Assembly: GCA_963792125.1 (NCBI GenBank)
Contig: CAWBVA010000009.1
Coordinates: 8,815 to 72,814, forward strand
Direction of reading: 5' to 3'
DNA: 64,000 bases
Source of the DNA: Methanocella_A sp963792125
GTDB lineage: Archaea; Halobacteriota; Methanocellia; Methanocellales; Methanocellaceae
Part shown: positions 43,102 through 51,610 of the stretch, piece by piece
Position numbering within the stretch: position 1 is the first letter of the stretch
How the letters are laid out: every line of letters starts with the position of its first letter
Notes under the pieces: model-generated
Database searches by the model: none
The model's input: only the letters and a program-made list of their open reading frames with translations
What the model was told of the DNA's origin: nothing
Position numbers and translations under genes: made by a program

Positions 43102-43839
43102 ATGAAAAAGAAGCTCCTCTTCTCCCGTCCGCTGGTCGAGGGCCTCATCAGGTCCCGGCCTAATCGTTTCATCATGGAGGTCGAGCTGGACGGCGAATTA
43201 TACAAATGCCACTGTCCTTCGACCGGACGCATAGGCAGCATCAGATTCGAAGATATGCCCTGCCTCCTGTCCCGGGCCTCTACGCCCAGGAAAACGCCTT
43301 ACACTGTAGAGGCGATATCTCTGGACCCTGCCGAAGCATGCCTGAAGCGCTGGATTGGCATCAACCAGACGCGGGCTAACGACTACGTCGCATTCTTCCT
43401 TGGCGAGGGCGCATTCAGCGAGATGCTGCCCGGTATCAGGACGATTAGCCGGGAAGTGAAGCTGGGCGAATCGAGGATTGACTTCCTTGTCGACGGCCGG
43501 GACTATCTCGAAGTGAAGATGCCGCTGAAGGATATACCCTGCGAGGGTCATCCCCGGTATAAGGGACGTAATGATGCCCCGGTAGACTTCGAGCGCATGG
43601 TAAAGCACTTCTCGGACATCGGCGATGCGATCGGCGGCGGCTCGAGGGCGATCTTCCTGTTGTGCTACGTGTACGATGCCCTGCCGTTCGAGGTGCCTCC
43701 GCCGGACATACGTGCGGAGCGGATTGTCAGCGCCGCCAGAAATGCCACGGCAAAGGGAGTCGAGCACTGGCAGGCCAACTTCGTCATCGACGCCGAAGGT
43801 ATCTCGCTGATCAGTTATTTCAAGCTCAGGCTGTTCTGA
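43102..43839 (+). CDS. sfsA: SfsA family protein
   Basis: 245 aa. N-terminal OB-like part (SRPLVEGLIRSRPNRFIMEVELDGELYKCHCPSTGRIGSI) and a C-terminal nuclease-like part (VKLGESRIDFLVDGRDYLEVK, with D..ExK, and GRNDAPVDFERMVKHFSDIGDA). SfsA was named as a sugar-fermentation stimulator and has a restriction-enzyme-like fold; its biochemical role is not established. Full length. Confidence 0.88.
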   Translation: MKKKLLFSRPLVEGLIRSRPNRFIMEVELDGELYKCHCPSTGRIGSIRFEDMPCLLSRASTPRKTPYTVEAISLDPAEACLKRWIGINQTRANDYVAFFLGEGAFSEMLPGIRTISREVKLGESRIDFLVDGRDYLEVKMPLKDIPCEGHPRYKGRNDAPVDFERMVKHFSDIGDAIGGGSRAIFLLCYVYDALPFEVPPPDIRAERIVSAARNATAKGVEHWQANFVIDAEGISLISYFKLRLF

Positions 43840-43978
43840 TAATCCAGGCTTTCCTGCGCGAAAAATGCAGCCGCGCTGTCAGACGAGTGTGAAATAATCT
43901 CCTGACTTACCTTTTCAGGACGCTTCATCATTCGCAAATGTATTTGATCACACTTTCAGACTCTCGGACGTGATCTAT

Positions 43979-44806
43979 ATGGTGCGAGTGAAAATGTTGA
44001 GCTTGCTGACCGTGTCCGTTATCCTGGCTGTCGTGATGGCCGTGGGCGCTGTGCCTGCGGTTGCCGACGATTCCTCGTATACGGGCGGGGACAGTTCACT
44101 GGACAAAGGCATGTGTGACAAGGACAAATATGGCAGTGATCGCGACAAATGCTACTGTGGTCCTGGCGAGAAAATGCGCGGTGATCGCATGGGCTACGAA
44201 CGCATGCACAAGGAGCCAAAAGATATCTACATGGCCGTAACGGCCGGCGGATTGACCGGGGACACCGCAACCTTCAGCGTCAACAGCATCGGCATGATGG
44301 GTAAAGACGATATGGCCGTGGTGGCCACGCCCGGCGCGCCGCTGACGGGCACATATAATGTCAGCAGCGATATGGGCTACATCTCGACGGCCAGTTTCCT
44401 GCCTGCGACATTCGTCGTCGACACCGCCAGCAACACTTCGATGCCTGTTGCCGGCTCGTCTGCCATCATCGGGCTGCACGGGATCAAGACGCTGACAAAA
44501 GAAAAAGGCTACAAGGTCGCGCAGTTCAGCTCAGTGTCTGTATATACTCCCGGCGGCACGGTGAAATTCTTCAAGCTGGACCGGCCTGTAAAGGTGACCC
44601 ACTCGATGGATCGTAAGATGATCGTAATCGACGCCTACCCATCGTTTACCAAACGCATGAGCAGTGTATTTAGCAGCAGTGGTGGAATGGCTTTTACTGC
44701 GAGCGACCAGTCTGTGACGATCGCCAGCCTGATGGCAGCGGACCGGATGGCTACGGCAGAGACCATCGGATACGAGGTCCCGGCATACGTGGAGCCGCCG
44801 AAATAG
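43979..44806 (+). CDS. Secreted hypothetical protein
   Basis: 275 aa from MVRVKMLSLLTVSVILAVVMAV, a clear signal peptide ending near AVADD. A charged Cys-containing segment follows (CDKDKYGSDRDKCYCGPGEKM), then a beta-rich domain of Gly, Ser and Thr. No membrane anchor at the C-terminus. Probably released or cell-wall-associated. ATG 43970 adds three residues. Confidence 0.65.
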   Translation: MVRVKMLSLLTVSVILAVVMAVGAVPAVADDSSYTGGDSSLDKGMCDKDKYGSDRDKCYCGPGEKMRGDRMGYERMHKEPKDIYMAVTAGGLTGDTATFSVNSIGMMGKDDMAVVATPGAPLTGTYNVSSDMGYISTASFLPATFVVDTASNTSMPVAGSSAIIGLHGIKTLTKEKGYKVAQFSSVSVYTPGGTVKFFKLDRPVKVTHSMDRKMIVIDAYPSFTKRMSSVFSSSGGMAFTASDQSVTIASLMAADRMATAETIGYEVPAYVEPPK

Positions 44807-44922
44807 GCGGTGCTCCACTTTCTTTTTTTAACGAACATTAGGGACAGGTCGTTTATTATTAGGTTATTATACTGGCAAGTGTCCGGGTGAATCTTTTTAA
44901 TTACATGTACAGGCAAAGTGTA

Positions 44923-45060
44923 CAGGGGGAACTTTTTGGGAAAAAGTTCCCCCTTGCACCCCTTCAAAAACGATCTTTCAAATGGTGCCTTCGGCACATG
45001 TGTTTGGTGTCGAGACCCAGGAGAACTTTTTGAAAAAGTTCTCCGGGAGCCTTTCAAAAA
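44923..45060 (-). repeat. Composite hairpin repeat, copy R7 (subtype B, after tRNA-Leu)
   Basis: On the minus strand: CCGGAGAACTTTTT/AAAAAGTTCTCC, ACACATGTGCCGAAGGCACC, GATCGTTTTTGAAGGGGTGC and GGGGGAACTTTTT/AAAAAGTTCCCCC, then CTGTACACTTTGCC, also shared with the end of R2. It begins eight bases after the tRNA-Leu(CAG) 3' end, on the tRNA strand. Confidence 0.88.
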
Positions 45061-45067
45061 TTTTTAG

Positions 45068-45152
45068 TGCAGGGGACGAGATTCGAACTCGCGAAATCCT
45101 ACGATACGGGACCCTGAATCCCGCGCCTTTGACCTGACTTGGCAACCCCTGC
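45068..45152 (-). tRNA. tRNA-Leu(CAG)
   Basis: 85 bases on the minus strand. Acceptor GCAGGGG pairs with CCCCTGC, discriminator A. The D-arm is like that of tRNA-Leu(TAA) (AAGTCAGGTCAAAGGCGC); the anticodon stem-loop is CGGGA-TTCAGGG-TCCCG with anticodon CAG; long variable arm; T-arm CGCGAGTTCGAATCTCG-type. No encoded CCA or intron. An A/T-rich TATA-like run (GTTTAAATAGTATG on this strand) lies upstream. Confidence 0.95.
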
Positions 45153-45251
45153 GTCTGTACAATTGCCTTGTGCCGCGAACGTGCCACGGCGTAGCCTTAT
45201 ACGCTTTACATACTATTTAAACTTTTTTAGCCCGGAATATCATCCGCATAT

Positions 45252-46520
45252 CTAGTGCCAGTTCCGTCGCAGGATCGCCAGCAGGGCCACGAGTGCGACC
45301 AGGTTGACGGCGACGGCCAGCCCTGGTATCACCAGATCGCCGGTTTCAATCTTCGACGGGGGCGATGCGCTTGGGGTCGGCGTCACGGCGAGTGTCACGT
45401 TCCTGTGCAGTGTCTCTCCGGCCTTCACGGTAATCGTATTGCTGTCGGAGATTGTCTGTCCCTGTACGGTGATCTTGTACGTGCCGGGCGCAAGGTTTGC
45501 GGTATAGCTGCCGACCGGGCTCGTGGTCACATTAGTGACCGTGCCGGAGCGTGAAAACGAGATAACGAGCCTTCCTGCCGGTTTGCCGTTCCCGAAGTTC
45601 AGGTACCCGTCAATTATGGATTTTTCTTCCGTGACTGCGGGTTCCATGTTACCGGCAAGCGAGTTCATTAGATTTACGTTAATGGATTCAGGGTCATGGC
45701 CGCCGGTACGGTTAATGAACGCCCGGGTAAGGTTGCCGTTACTGCTGTAGTCCTTCAATATCCCGATGAGGTTCGAGTTACCATAAGACTGGCCGATGTA
45801 GGTGATAAGTACCGCAGACTGGGCCCGGGCATTGCTGTAGTATGGCTCGCCCATATTATAGATGGTCATATTCTTGTAGGCCGCATCCAGCTCATCCAGG
45901 GACATCCATGAGCCCTGGTCAGCAGCAATCCTGGCGGCATATCGCTGGCCTTCCGTCACGTTATCAGCGACGTACGTGGCCGTACCGTCAAGGTACCATT
46001 CGGGCATGCTGCGATACTTCGTCATCATCGTCCGTTCCGCGATGCAGGCCAGCTGGTACGTGAGCACCTGCCGGAAATCCGGTAATGTGTCGGGAGATTT
46101 GATGACGACCAGGCCGTTGATGCCTTCGTTCCAGTTCAGCGCCTTCGTGTGGTCCGGGACGTTGCCTACGCCGGTGAGCAGCCGGAACTCGCTGTCATCG
46201 GCCGCCACCTCGACGGTCGTCCTGAAAATATAGCTGTTAGTCGTGTAGCCGTTTAATAAGGAGCTGGACGACATGTAATCGCCGAAGTACCGGTCTATGT
46301 CGTCATACGAGTACTGTATGCTGTCTACCAGTTCAGGTATCTTCCCTATCTTTTCCTGGTTATAGATAATCGTGAAATTGTCTATCTTCAGGGGGTTCGA
46401 AAATGGGTATGTCTGGTCCCAGACGTGGGGCTGGGGGAGGTTCTCGGCATGCGCCACGAGCGGCCAGGCTAAAATCAGCAGTAGCAGTGACAGCAGACAT
46501 GTTCTAAAAACGTATCTCAT
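45252..46520 (-). CDS. Surface protein with degenerate peptidase-MA domain and C-terminal membrane anchor
   Basis: 422 aa. Signal peptide (MRYVFRTCLLSLLLLILAWP), then a domain resembling peptidase MA: the helix that should hold HExxH reads TYQLACIAERTM, and the downstream PEWYLDGTATYVAD keeps the layout but has Asp for Glu. Catalysis by the classical mechanism is therefore unlikely. A PEGA-like domain (TTSPVGSYTANLAPGTYKITVQGQ) and a Pro/Thr linker follow, then a transmembrane helix and basic end RRNWH. Cell-envelope protein, possibly a binding protein derived from a protease. Confidence 0.7.
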   Translation of the reverse strand: MRYVFRTCLLSLLLLILAWPLVAHAENLPQPHVWDQTYPFSNPLKIDNFTIIYNQEKIGKIPELVDSIQYSYDDIDRYFGDYMSSSSLLNGYTTNSYIFRTTVEVAADDSEFRLLTGVGNVPDHTKALNWNEGINGLVVIKSPDTLPDFRQVLTYQLACIAERTMMTKYRSMPEWYLDGTATYVADNVTEGQRYAARIAADQGSWMSLDELDAAYKNMTIYNMGEPYYSNARAQSAVLITYIGQSYGNSNLIGILKDYSSNGNLTRAFINRTGGHDPESINVNLMNSLAGNMEPAVTEEKSIIDGYLNFGNGKPAGRLVISFSRSGTVTNVTTSPVGSYTANLAPGTYKITVQGQTISDSNTITVKAGETLHRNVTLAVTPTPSASPPSKIETGDLVIPGLAVAVNLVALVALLAILRRNWH

Positions 46521-46576
46521 AGCGCACCGTTTAGAATGGATTATTTGCCGTTGAGTATATATCTTTTATCACGTTA

Positions 46577-46641
46577 GCACGGAGGCCACGGAGGGCACGG
46601 AGGATGCACATAGCCCTCCGTGCCCTCCGTGGCCTCCGTGC
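46577..46641. repeat. Perfect 27-bp inverted repeat of CACGGAGG units
   Basis: Left arm GCACGGAGGCCACGGAGGG..., right arm its complement, loop of about ten bases ATGCACATAG. Each arm is a short tandem array of CACGGAGG/C octa-nonamers. It lies between two divergent start codons (46520 and 46709), so it is not a gene-end terminator. Confidence 0.8.
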
Positions 46642-46708
46642 TGCCAGAAATTATATGAAGCAACATGCTTCATATTAGAAGAAACAAGACCCAAAGAAGT
46701 TGCCTATC

Positions 46709-47905
46709 ATGACCATAATGATCGCACTGGCCGGAAAGCCCAACGCAGGGAAGTCCACGTTCTTCAAGGCCGCCACGCTGGCGGACGTCGAGATCGCGAA
46801 CTACCCTTTCACCACTATCAAGCCAAACCTCGGCGTATCGTACGTACGGTCGAGATGCCCGTCGGCCGAGCTCAAGGTCGACTGCAAGAAATGCGTGAAC
46901 GGCGAGAGGTTCATACCCGTCGAGCTGCTTGACGTGGCGGGCCTGGTGCCGGAAGCCCACAAGGGCAAAGGCCTGGGGAACAAGTTCCTGGACGACATGC
47001 GGCAGGCGCAGGCAGTCATCCACGTCGTGGACGCCTCGGGTGCGACCGACATAGAGGGCAACGTGGTCCCTGTCGGCTCCCATGACCCGCTGGAGGACAT
47101 CAAGTTCCTCGAGAACGAGATCACCATGTGGATGTTCGGCATTCTAAGCACCAACTTCATGAAGCTCGCAAAAAAGACGGGCGCGGCCGGCGGTGCCAGG
47201 ATCGAGGAGGCCGTAGCCGAGCAGTTCGCAGGTCTGGGCATCGACGACGTAATGACGCGGACCGCAATGCTCGAGCTGGGGCTGGAAAGCAAGCCTCTGG
47301 TCAACTGGAACGAAGAGGATATGGTAAAGCTGTCCGATACGCTGCGCAGGGTAAGCAAGCCTCTGGTCATCGCGGCGAACAAGGCAGACATCGCGCCCCC
47401 GCAGAACCTGGAGAAGCTCAAGACGCTGGAGAGCCAGGGCTACAAGGTCATTTTCTGCAGCGCAGGTTACGAGCTGGTGCTGCGGATGGCGGCGAAGAAC
47501 AACCTGATCGACTACCTGCCCGGAGATAAGGACTTTACCATCCGGGAGCCGGCAAAGCTTAACGCGCCGCAGAAAGCTGCGCTGGAGAAGATCCGGGAAT
47601 TCATGCACAAGTTCGGCGGCACGGGTATACAGCAGTGCGCCAACACTGTCGTATTCGATTTACTGAACTATATCGTCGCCTACCCGGTCGAGGACGAAGC
47701 GCACTTCTCCGACAAGAGCGGCAATGTGCTGCCCGACGCGTTCCTGATCAAGAAGGGCTCGACCCCGCGGGACCTGGCCTACAAGGTGCACACCCAGATC
47801 GGCGACTCGTTCCTGTTCGGCGTGAACGCGCGCACGAAGATGCGACTGGGCGAAAAGCACGAGCTCGAGAATAACGATATCATCAAGATAGTATCGACAA
47901 AATGA
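46709..47905 (+). CDS. OBG/YchF-family GTPase with TGS domain
   Basis: 398 aa. G1 ALAGKPNAGKST, G2/switch NYPFTTIKPNLGVSYVRS, G3 LLDVAGLVPEAHKGKGLGNKFLDD, G4 ANKAD (IAANKADIAP), and a C-terminal TGS domain (FLIKKGSTPRDLAYKVHTQIGD; LENNDIIKIVS). A zinc-like CKKC loop lies after switch I. The archaeal YchF/Drg-related group is thought to act with ribosomes. ATG 46709 or 46718 are both possible starts. Confidence 0.93.
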   Translation: MTIMIALAGKPNAGKSTFFKAATLADVEIANYPFTTIKPNLGVSYVRSRCPSAELKVDCKKCVNGERFIPVELLDVAGLVPEAHKGKGLGNKFLDDMRQAQAVIHVVDASGATDIEGNVVPVGSHDPLEDIKFLENEITMWMFGILSTNFMKLAKKTGAAGGARIEEAVAEQFAGLGIDDVMTRTAMLELGLESKPLVNWNEEDMVKLSDTLRRVSKPLVIAANKADIAPPQNLEKLKTLESQGYKVIFCSAGYELVLRMAAKNNLIDYLPGDKDFTIREPAKLNAPQKAALEKIREFMHKFGGTGIQQCANTVVFDLLNYIVAYPVEDEAHFSDKSGNVLPDAFLIKKGSTPRDLAYKVHTQIGDSFLFGVNARTKMRLGEKHELENNDIIKIVSTK

Positions 47906-47963
47906 CTGTAATTGCGCCCGGGCGTATGGCCGCCCGGCGATAATTACGTCCACGCTTTTTTAT

Positions 47964-49169
47964 TTACCGTTCAATTTTTACTCTAAGCTCCGGGGTTTTG
48001 ACTTTCATCCGGGGCCCGGCGATCAGCGGCACCAGCATGACAAGCCCGAGCAGGCCACAAAACACGAAGCCTGCAGTGAGCGACAGGAACTGGGCTATCA
48101 CGCCGATCGAGAGCGGCCCGGCCATGTCCCCGAGCTCCTTATACGAGCCCAGCGAGCCCATAGCCAGCCCCATCTCGCCGTCCGAGGCTGCCCTGGCAAC
48201 CGCGACCGAGCTGAGCGTCCACACGATACCGATGCCCGCTGCATCGGCCATCGCCACCACGACGGTCGCCCATCCGGAGGTGAACGGCAATATGATCAGG
48301 AACACCGCTTCCGCGACAATGCCTGTGTAAATCGTCAGCGTAAAGCCGAGCCGTTTCGAGATAAAGCCTGAGGCTGGCTGTATGACCAGGAACGCGATGG
48401 CCACTGCGGCCATCACCAGCCCGGACTGCAGCGAGTCGAAGCCGGAAACGTTCAGGAATACCGGCAGGAAGCCGAACAGGATGCCCATGAACATCATGTT
48501 CACAGTGGTCAGCAGGTACCATGGAAGGAACCGGCGATCGCCGAACGATGCGATCAGGCGGCGGAGGTCGTCGTCATCGTCGTCGAAGTCCCCGCGACCG
48601 GTATCCCTGGTGAGCAGCGCCATGACCGTGACTGCGATGCCGATCAGGAAACAGGCGACGAACAGGGAGGAGAAATCGGAGTAGAATACGAGGGCACCGC
48701 CAATCACCGGGCTGATCACGTACCCCAGGCCTTTAATGGCATTGTATACGCCCATGGGGCCCGCGAGGTCGTCCCTGAAATATTCGGCAACCATCGATAT
48801 GGACGCCACCGAGAACGCCGCCGCTCCCATGCCTTGAAGCAGCCGCACCACGAATAGCAGCCGCGGATCTACCAGGAGGAACAGCAGCGACGACAGTGAA
48901 AAGAGCAGCAGGCCGGCGATCATCGTCGTCTTCATGCCCTTCCGGTCGGCGATGAACCCGAATACTGGTTTGGCGAAAATCTCCGCAAGATCATACAATG
49001 CGATGAGTATGCCAATGCCAAGGAACCCGGTGCCGATATCCTCCGCGTACACTGGCAGGTTAACCGCGATGATGTGGGCTCCGAAGGACGTGACGAAGCC
49101 GGCCAGGCTTAGTATGATCAGGTATAGCGTCAGCCGCTTCCTGGACAATTTTTTATTAGCAATACTCAT
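47964..49169 (-). CDS. MFS transporter
   Basis: 401 aa with twelve predicted helices. The loop 2-3 motif GFIADRKGMKT matches the MFS G-x-x-x-D-R-x-G-R/K motif, and an equivalent is seen in the second half (GFISKRLGFTL). A charged loop GRGDFDDDDDDLRRL lies between helices 6 and 7. It follows the ChrB-like gene by about 20 bases on the same strand, so chromate or another oxyanion/drug may be the substrate; that is inference. Confidence 0.88.
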   Translation of the reverse strand: MSIANKKLSRKRLTLYLIILSLAGFVTSFGAHIIAVNLPVYAEDIGTGFLGIGILIALYDLAEIFAKPVFGFIADRKGMKTTMIAGLLLFSLSSLLFLLVDPRLLFVVRLLQGMGAAAFSVASISMVAEYFRDDLAGPMGVYNAIKGLGYVISPVIGGALVFYSDFSSLFVACFLIGIAVTVMALLTRDTGRGDFDDDDDDLRRLIASFGDRRFLPWYLLTTVNMMFMGILFGFLPVFLNVSGFDSLQSGLVMAAVAIAFLVIQPASGFISKRLGFTLTIYTGIVAEAVFLIILPFTSGWATVVVAMADAAGIGIVWTLSSVAVARAASDGEMGLAMGSLGSYKELGDMAGPLSIGVIAQFLSLTAGFVFCGLLGLVMLVPLIAGPRMKVKTPELRVKIER

Positions 49170-49190
49170 TTTCAACACCCTTCAACCTGC

Positions 49191-49748
49191 TTATGCGCTG
49201 TCACCGGGTATGTCGAGCCCTTCTTTCCGGTACACGGCCTTCTCAAACGCCTGCAGCTCGTTACGGCAACGCTCGAGGACCTCAATCGCATCTGCCGACC
49301 CGCTGCCCTCGAAGAAGTCCCGTGCCCTGATCTTTCGCAGCCAGCTCGTCAGCTTCTGCAACTCCTCCTCGTTCTCTTCCAGCTCGGCAAAGGTGAACTT
49401 TTCCTGCCCGGACTCCTTCCGGATTTCCTCGATCAGGCCAAGACATCGCTCGTCGAACTCCGCGTAGTCCTCGTCCGCGGCAGCAATGAACCTCTTCACG
49501 ATGTCGTCGTCGGATTCCTCGTCCTGCACTCTGCCGGTTAAAACAGCTCCTTTTCCGTCCTGGGACTTTACATATTTGAGACAGTCGTCCATTATCTGCC
49601 CGTTTTTCGGAGAAAGCGGCAGCACCCACGCACCACTGTGCAACGTCACCGCCCCGGCGGCACGCATGCGCCTCCACACAGTCACACGCAGGCTGGAAGG
49701 CGTGGATGGCAGCTGTGCGAGTAGCAAGAGCCATTCATTGTTACTCAT
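49191..49748 (-). CDS. ChrB N-terminal-domain protein
   Basis: 185 aa. NNEWLLLLAQLPSTPSSLRVTVWRRMRAAGAVTLHSGAWVLP matches the N-terminal domain of the chromate-resistance regulator ChrB. The rest is acidic and helical. In bacteria ChrB acts with a chromate transporter; here the partner is an MFS gene. Start MSNNEW at 49748. Palindromic AACATATGTTAC (49757-49766) just upstream could be its operator. Confidence 0.75.
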   Translation of the reverse strand: MSNNEWLLLLAQLPSTPSSLRVTVWRRMRAAGAVTLHSGAWVLPLSPKNGQIMDDCLKYVKSQDGKGAVLTGRVQDEESDDDIVKRFIAAADEDYAEFDERCLGLIEEIRKESGQEKFTFAELEENEEELQKLTSWLRKIRARDFFEGSGSADAIEVLERCRNELQAFEKAVYRKEGLDIPGDSA

Positions 49749-49894
49749 GATTTGTAACATATGTTACGTTAGGTATATAACAGTTTAGACGACCGGGTAT
49801 TGATCAGCAGGCGAAAATAATGGAAAATAAAACGCAGGGCTCAATCAGCTATGATCAATTCATGCCGGGGCCCTTCGAAAAAAGAATGGACAGG

Positions 49895-50278
49895 TTACTT
49901 GATGGTAACCTGTTTCTTGTTTTCCCAGATGCCGTGCAGGTTGCATGACTCACGTGCTACCAGCATCGTATCTTTGTCGATCGCGATCCTGAAGGTGACC
50001 CTCGGGTAGGAATACTTAGGCTGCAGGTACTCACGTACCGTGCCCAGTTCACCTCTGTTCAGGTCAATCCACTCGATGAAGTGGGCCAGCTCGCTCGGGT
50101 GGTCGATGCCCACGCCGATGTTTACGGTCACGTCGAAGGGCTTGTTGGCTTCCACGACGTCCGGGCACTCGATCCGGGGCCAGTGCTTTTTCTCGAGGTC
50201 CGACATGTTATCAGGGTCCTTCGGGTAGTTGATCTGCTTGAACAGCTCTTCGCCTGCTCCTGGTGGCATTTTCATCAT
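49895..50278 (-). CDS. Superoxide reductase (neelaredoxin type)
   Basis: 127 aa. Fe-site ligands appear as KKHWPRIECP, GIDHPSELAHFIEWID and ARESCNLHGIW (His and Cys set of the Fe(His)4Cys centre). No N-terminal desulforedoxin domain, so it is the class II one-iron enzyme. It reduces superoxide to peroxide in the anaerobic cytosol. ATG 50278 lies after CAAGGGGTGA; the longer frame to 50404 is not conserved. Confidence 0.92.
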   Translation of the reverse strand: MMKMPPGAGEELFKQINYPKDPDNMSDLEKKHWPRIECPDVVEANKPFDVTVNIGVGIDHPSELAHFIEWIDLNRGELGTVREYLQPKYSYPRVTFRIAIDKDTMLVARESCNLHGIWENKKQVTIK

Positions 50279-50453
50279 ATTATTCACCCCTTGCCGAGAC
50301 AGCGCTTCCCCTGTGACTGCCTCTGACTGAAACGTTGTCGATGCAACTATAAATATAATTCTGATAAATATGCCATCCCTGTCCGGGTTTCCCACGTCCG
50401 ACACGACGGCACGGGAAAATATATACGCACAGCCCCTGTATCAATTGCTAATT

Positions 50454-51371
50454 ATGTCCCGGTATGGCTTTGCGTTGCTGGCTCTGACGGCCTTTGTCTC
50501 ACTGCTGATGATCGCTCCGCATCTGGCATCGGGCCAGGAATATACGCCCAATGTCACACTCGTAGGGAGTAGTACGATGCTGTCTCTCGAGGATGCCAAC
50601 AGGTCAGAGGTGAACTACTCGGCGTATGATTATCTTTACGGCACATCGGTGCACGTATCGGTCATCACGGCACAACTGTTCCTGAACGGGAAACCATATA
50701 ACATCTCAGGTATCCCGATTACCTTCACATCCGACAACGATACGATCGCCGTGCTGGAGCCCATGAACCGGACACGGCCCAGCGACGAGCACGGACAGGC
50801 TAAAATCCTTCTCATCGCAAATAACACCATCGGCTACGTCCACATCACCGCCCGGGCGAACCCGACCTTCTTCGAGATCACTGACACCTGTACCGTCCAC
50901 GTGGTCGGCTGGGGCACGGTGTCCGGAGTGGTCACTGACAAGAACCAGAACGGCGTGCCTTACGCAAAGATGACGCTGTGGCACTGGAACGGGGAAGGCC
51001 GGCCCAACGAGGTCATGCTCCACGCGCCCGATAACCCCCAGCTGACCAATGACGGTCGCACGGCTGCCATCGGTACCTATACTTACACTTATGTCCCGGC
51101 AGGTCTGTATAACCTGACCGCCGAGAAAGACGGCCACGAGTATTTCGCGCTGGTGAACATGACGGTAGGGACATATACGGCCAACGTGGCGTTCCCCGAC
51201 TATGTCTATACTGTACCAGTCACGCCGACGCCGACGCCTGCGTCTACGGCGACGTCATCGCCTGTACCGTCCGGCTCGCCGACACCCACGCCCGCACCGG
51301 GCTTCGGGTCCGCCATTGCACTGGCGGCGATCGGGATCGGACTGCTTGCCGCACATAATCGCAAGAACTAA
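50454..51371 (+). CDS. PGF-CTERM surface protein with Ig-like and carboxypeptidase-regulatory-like domains
   Basis: 305 aa. Signal peptide (RYGFALLALTAFVSLLMIAPHLASG), an Ig-like part (ITAQLFLNGKPYNISGIPITFTSDND), then a CarboxypepD_reg-like repeat (GTVSGVVTDKNQNGVPYAKMTLW). A Thr/Pro/Ser linker leads to PAPGFGSAIALAAIGIGLL and basic AHNRKN, the PGF-CTERM tripartite signal processed by archaeosortase A in other Euryarchaeota. Expected to be lipid-anchored on the S-layer. Confidence 0.82.
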   Translation: MSRYGFALLALTAFVSLLMIAPHLASGQEYTPNVTLVGSSTMLSLEDANRSEVNYSAYDYLYGTSVHVSVITAQLFLNGKPYNISGIPITFTSDNDTIAVLEPMNRTRPSDEHGQAKILLIANNTIGYVHITARANPTFFEITDTCTVHVVGWGTVSGVVTDKNQNGVPYAKMTLWHWNGEGRPNEVMLHAPDNPQLTNDGRTAAIGTYTYTYVPAGLYNLTAEKDGHEYFALVNMTVGTYTANVAFPDYVYTVPVTPTPTPASTATSSPVPSGSPTPTPAPGFGSAIALAAIGIGLLAAHNRKN

Positions 51372-51373
51372 AA

Positions 51374-51610
51374 GTCGCTAAGGTTCTAAGGGAAGACGCT
51401 AAGACGCCACTTTTAGCAACCGAAGGTTTCAAGACGCCAAGTCTTTTTTATTATTTTAAGGCTCTAAGTCATCAAGTTGTAGTATATGCGATATATAACA
51501 AAGAAACTTGGACCCTTTGTCCCTTGAACTAAAAAAATGCTTGGCGTCTTGAAACCTTCGGTTGCTAAAAGTGGCGCCCTGGCGTCTTCTCTTAGAACCT
51601 TAGCGTCTTA
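51374..51610. repeat. Long inverted repeat, about 70-bp arms, between converging genes
   Basis: Left arm 51374-51444 (AAGTCGCTAAGGTTCTAAGG... to GTTTCAAGACGCCAAG) and right arm 51540-51610, its near-complete reverse complement, with a few mismatches and one small indel. The arms are built of CGCTAAG/GACGCCA type short units. The loop is about 95 bases and AT-rich. The right arm reaches the stop codon of the gene at 51608. Could be a bidirectional terminator or a mobile relic. Confidence 0.8.

Noticed and set aside
43840..43978. Small regulatory RNA ahead of the secreted protein
   Set aside because: No stable stem or conserved text could be seen by eye.
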